Shown here: in pieces, positions 63,479 through 64,000 of the stretch | How positions within the stretch are numbered: position 1 is the first letter of the stretch | Layout of the letters: each line of letters opens with the position of its first letter | Source of the DNA: Sipunculus nudus | Taxonomy: Eukaryota > Annelida > Sipuncula > Golfingiida > Sipunculidae | Length of the DNA: 64,000 nucleotides | Assembly (NCBI GenBank): GCA_026874595.1 | Contig: CM049311.1 | Location: 15,531,676 to 15,595,675 of the forward strand | Direction: 5' to 3' | Notes under the pieces: model-generated | The model's input: the letters and a program-made list of their open reading frames with translations, nothing else | Databases searched by the model: none | Told to the model about the DNA's origin: nothing | Position numbers and translations under genes: made by a program

Positions 63479-63973
63479 TTACTATATGGCATCAACTTGT
63501 GATCATACCAGGTTTTGGGACACTAGATGTAATTACAGCTGAGAAACTGACATGATTGTTGTCATTTTATAGTAAAAAAAAAAAAGAAAAATATTTGTTA
63601 AAATAACAAAAAATACAGGTGGCGCCACCACTTTTCGGGAACTGACAAAAGTAGTCAAAGTCAATATTCAAGGCAAGATTCATGACAATCCATGCATTAA
63701 TTATCAAGATATTGAAGGTTTTGTATTATATTTTTGATTATTCAGGGGGGTACTTTCAAGCCCCATAGCTCAGCGGATATAGGTCACAGTGACCTAATTT
63801 CAGGTTTCCAAGGAGATTTTTTTGACCTCCTTGGATGTTCACTTAGAAGATTCTAGGACCTGCAGTTATGATTTGTGCCCTGCTAACGGACGGCCAGATG
63901 GCCAGACTTCCGGAGGAATGACGGACAAAGCGCCATTCCTATACCCCAGTTGACTTACAGTCAGCTGAGCTAA
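61970..63973 (+). mobile_element. TH element 6 (2.0 kb), upstream of ARFGEF3
   Basis: 5' end GGGACCCATGGGTCTC and GCTCAGCTG at 61975-62002. The 3' end has a GACGG-type tract and a hairpin at about 63943-63973 (inner arms TGACT/AGTCA). The interior is a 145-bp tandem array (next entry), then a GGTGGCGCCACC palindrome (63618-63629) and AGGTCACAGTGACCT at 63781-63795. Confidence 0.72.
62132..63325 (+). repeat. 145-bp tandem array with GTGACCTTGACCTTTGACC motifs
   Basis: Nine copies of the motif at 62132, 62277, 62421, 62572, 62717, 62862, 63007, 63152 and 63303 (spacing 144-151). The material between them is of two types, one with CCCTATTGGCAG and one with CTTTAGTGGTGGGCC. A perfect TGACCTTTGACCT occurs at 62579, 62724 and 62869. 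Confidence 0.92.
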
Positions 63974-64000
63974 AATCAGGCTACAAAATGCTGACCCCAC

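Overview
Eukaryotic genomic DNA, AT-rich, with short exons, GT-AG introns and many short non-coding repeats. I read it as molluscan and most likely bivalve; this is inferred from the repeat types and from protein similarity remembered without a search.

One gene fills most of the window, on the minus strand: an ARFGEF3 (BIG3) orthologue. Its 35 coding exons run from a start codon at 61629 down to a stop at 8220. I assembled them by joining splice sites and checking that every reading phase agrees. The joined frame is open and predicts about 2,200 residues, against about 2,180 for the human protein. The order is an N-terminal DCB/HUS-like helical region (exons 1-14), a degenerate Sec7-like region (exons 15-18) and a long C-terminal helical region (exons 19-35). 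Two points depart from a simple one-to-one match with the vertebrate gene. Exons 6 and 7 look like a duplicated pair, and the exon 15/16 junction has more than one possible splice choice. No second protein-coding gene and no structural RNA gene is supported.

Layout by region. 1-8219 is downstream flank and probable 3' UTR, with a short Helentron-like element (994-1278) and a 35-bp minisatellite (2750-3640). 8469-17973 is the 9.5-kb last intron; it holds a decayed GGTGGCGCCACC satellite (9480-15960) split by a 4.3-kb insertion. 17974-28290 is exon-dense. 28291-38127 is dominated by nested mobile elements. 38128-49866 is exon-dense, with two more Helentron-like elements and a foldback. 49867-61544 holds the first exons, spread out between long introns. 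61670-64000 lies upstream of the coding start and is mostly one 2-kb element.

The mobile-element content is the most unusual part. One family, called TH elements here, has a GGGACCCATGGGTC 5' end and a 31-nt 3' hairpin whose arms are TAGCTCAG and CTGAGCTA. It occurs six times, in different nesting arrangements. A second group of Helentron/HINE-like elements shares a 3' end made of a GGCGG-type subterminal repeat, a hairpin and CTAGTT. Some TH elements carry arrays that match nuclear-receptor binding sites (DR1, TCAAGGTCA, and one perfect palindromic ERE). Two minisatellites sit directly on ARFGEF3 splice sites, at the exon 4 acceptor and the exon 24 donor.
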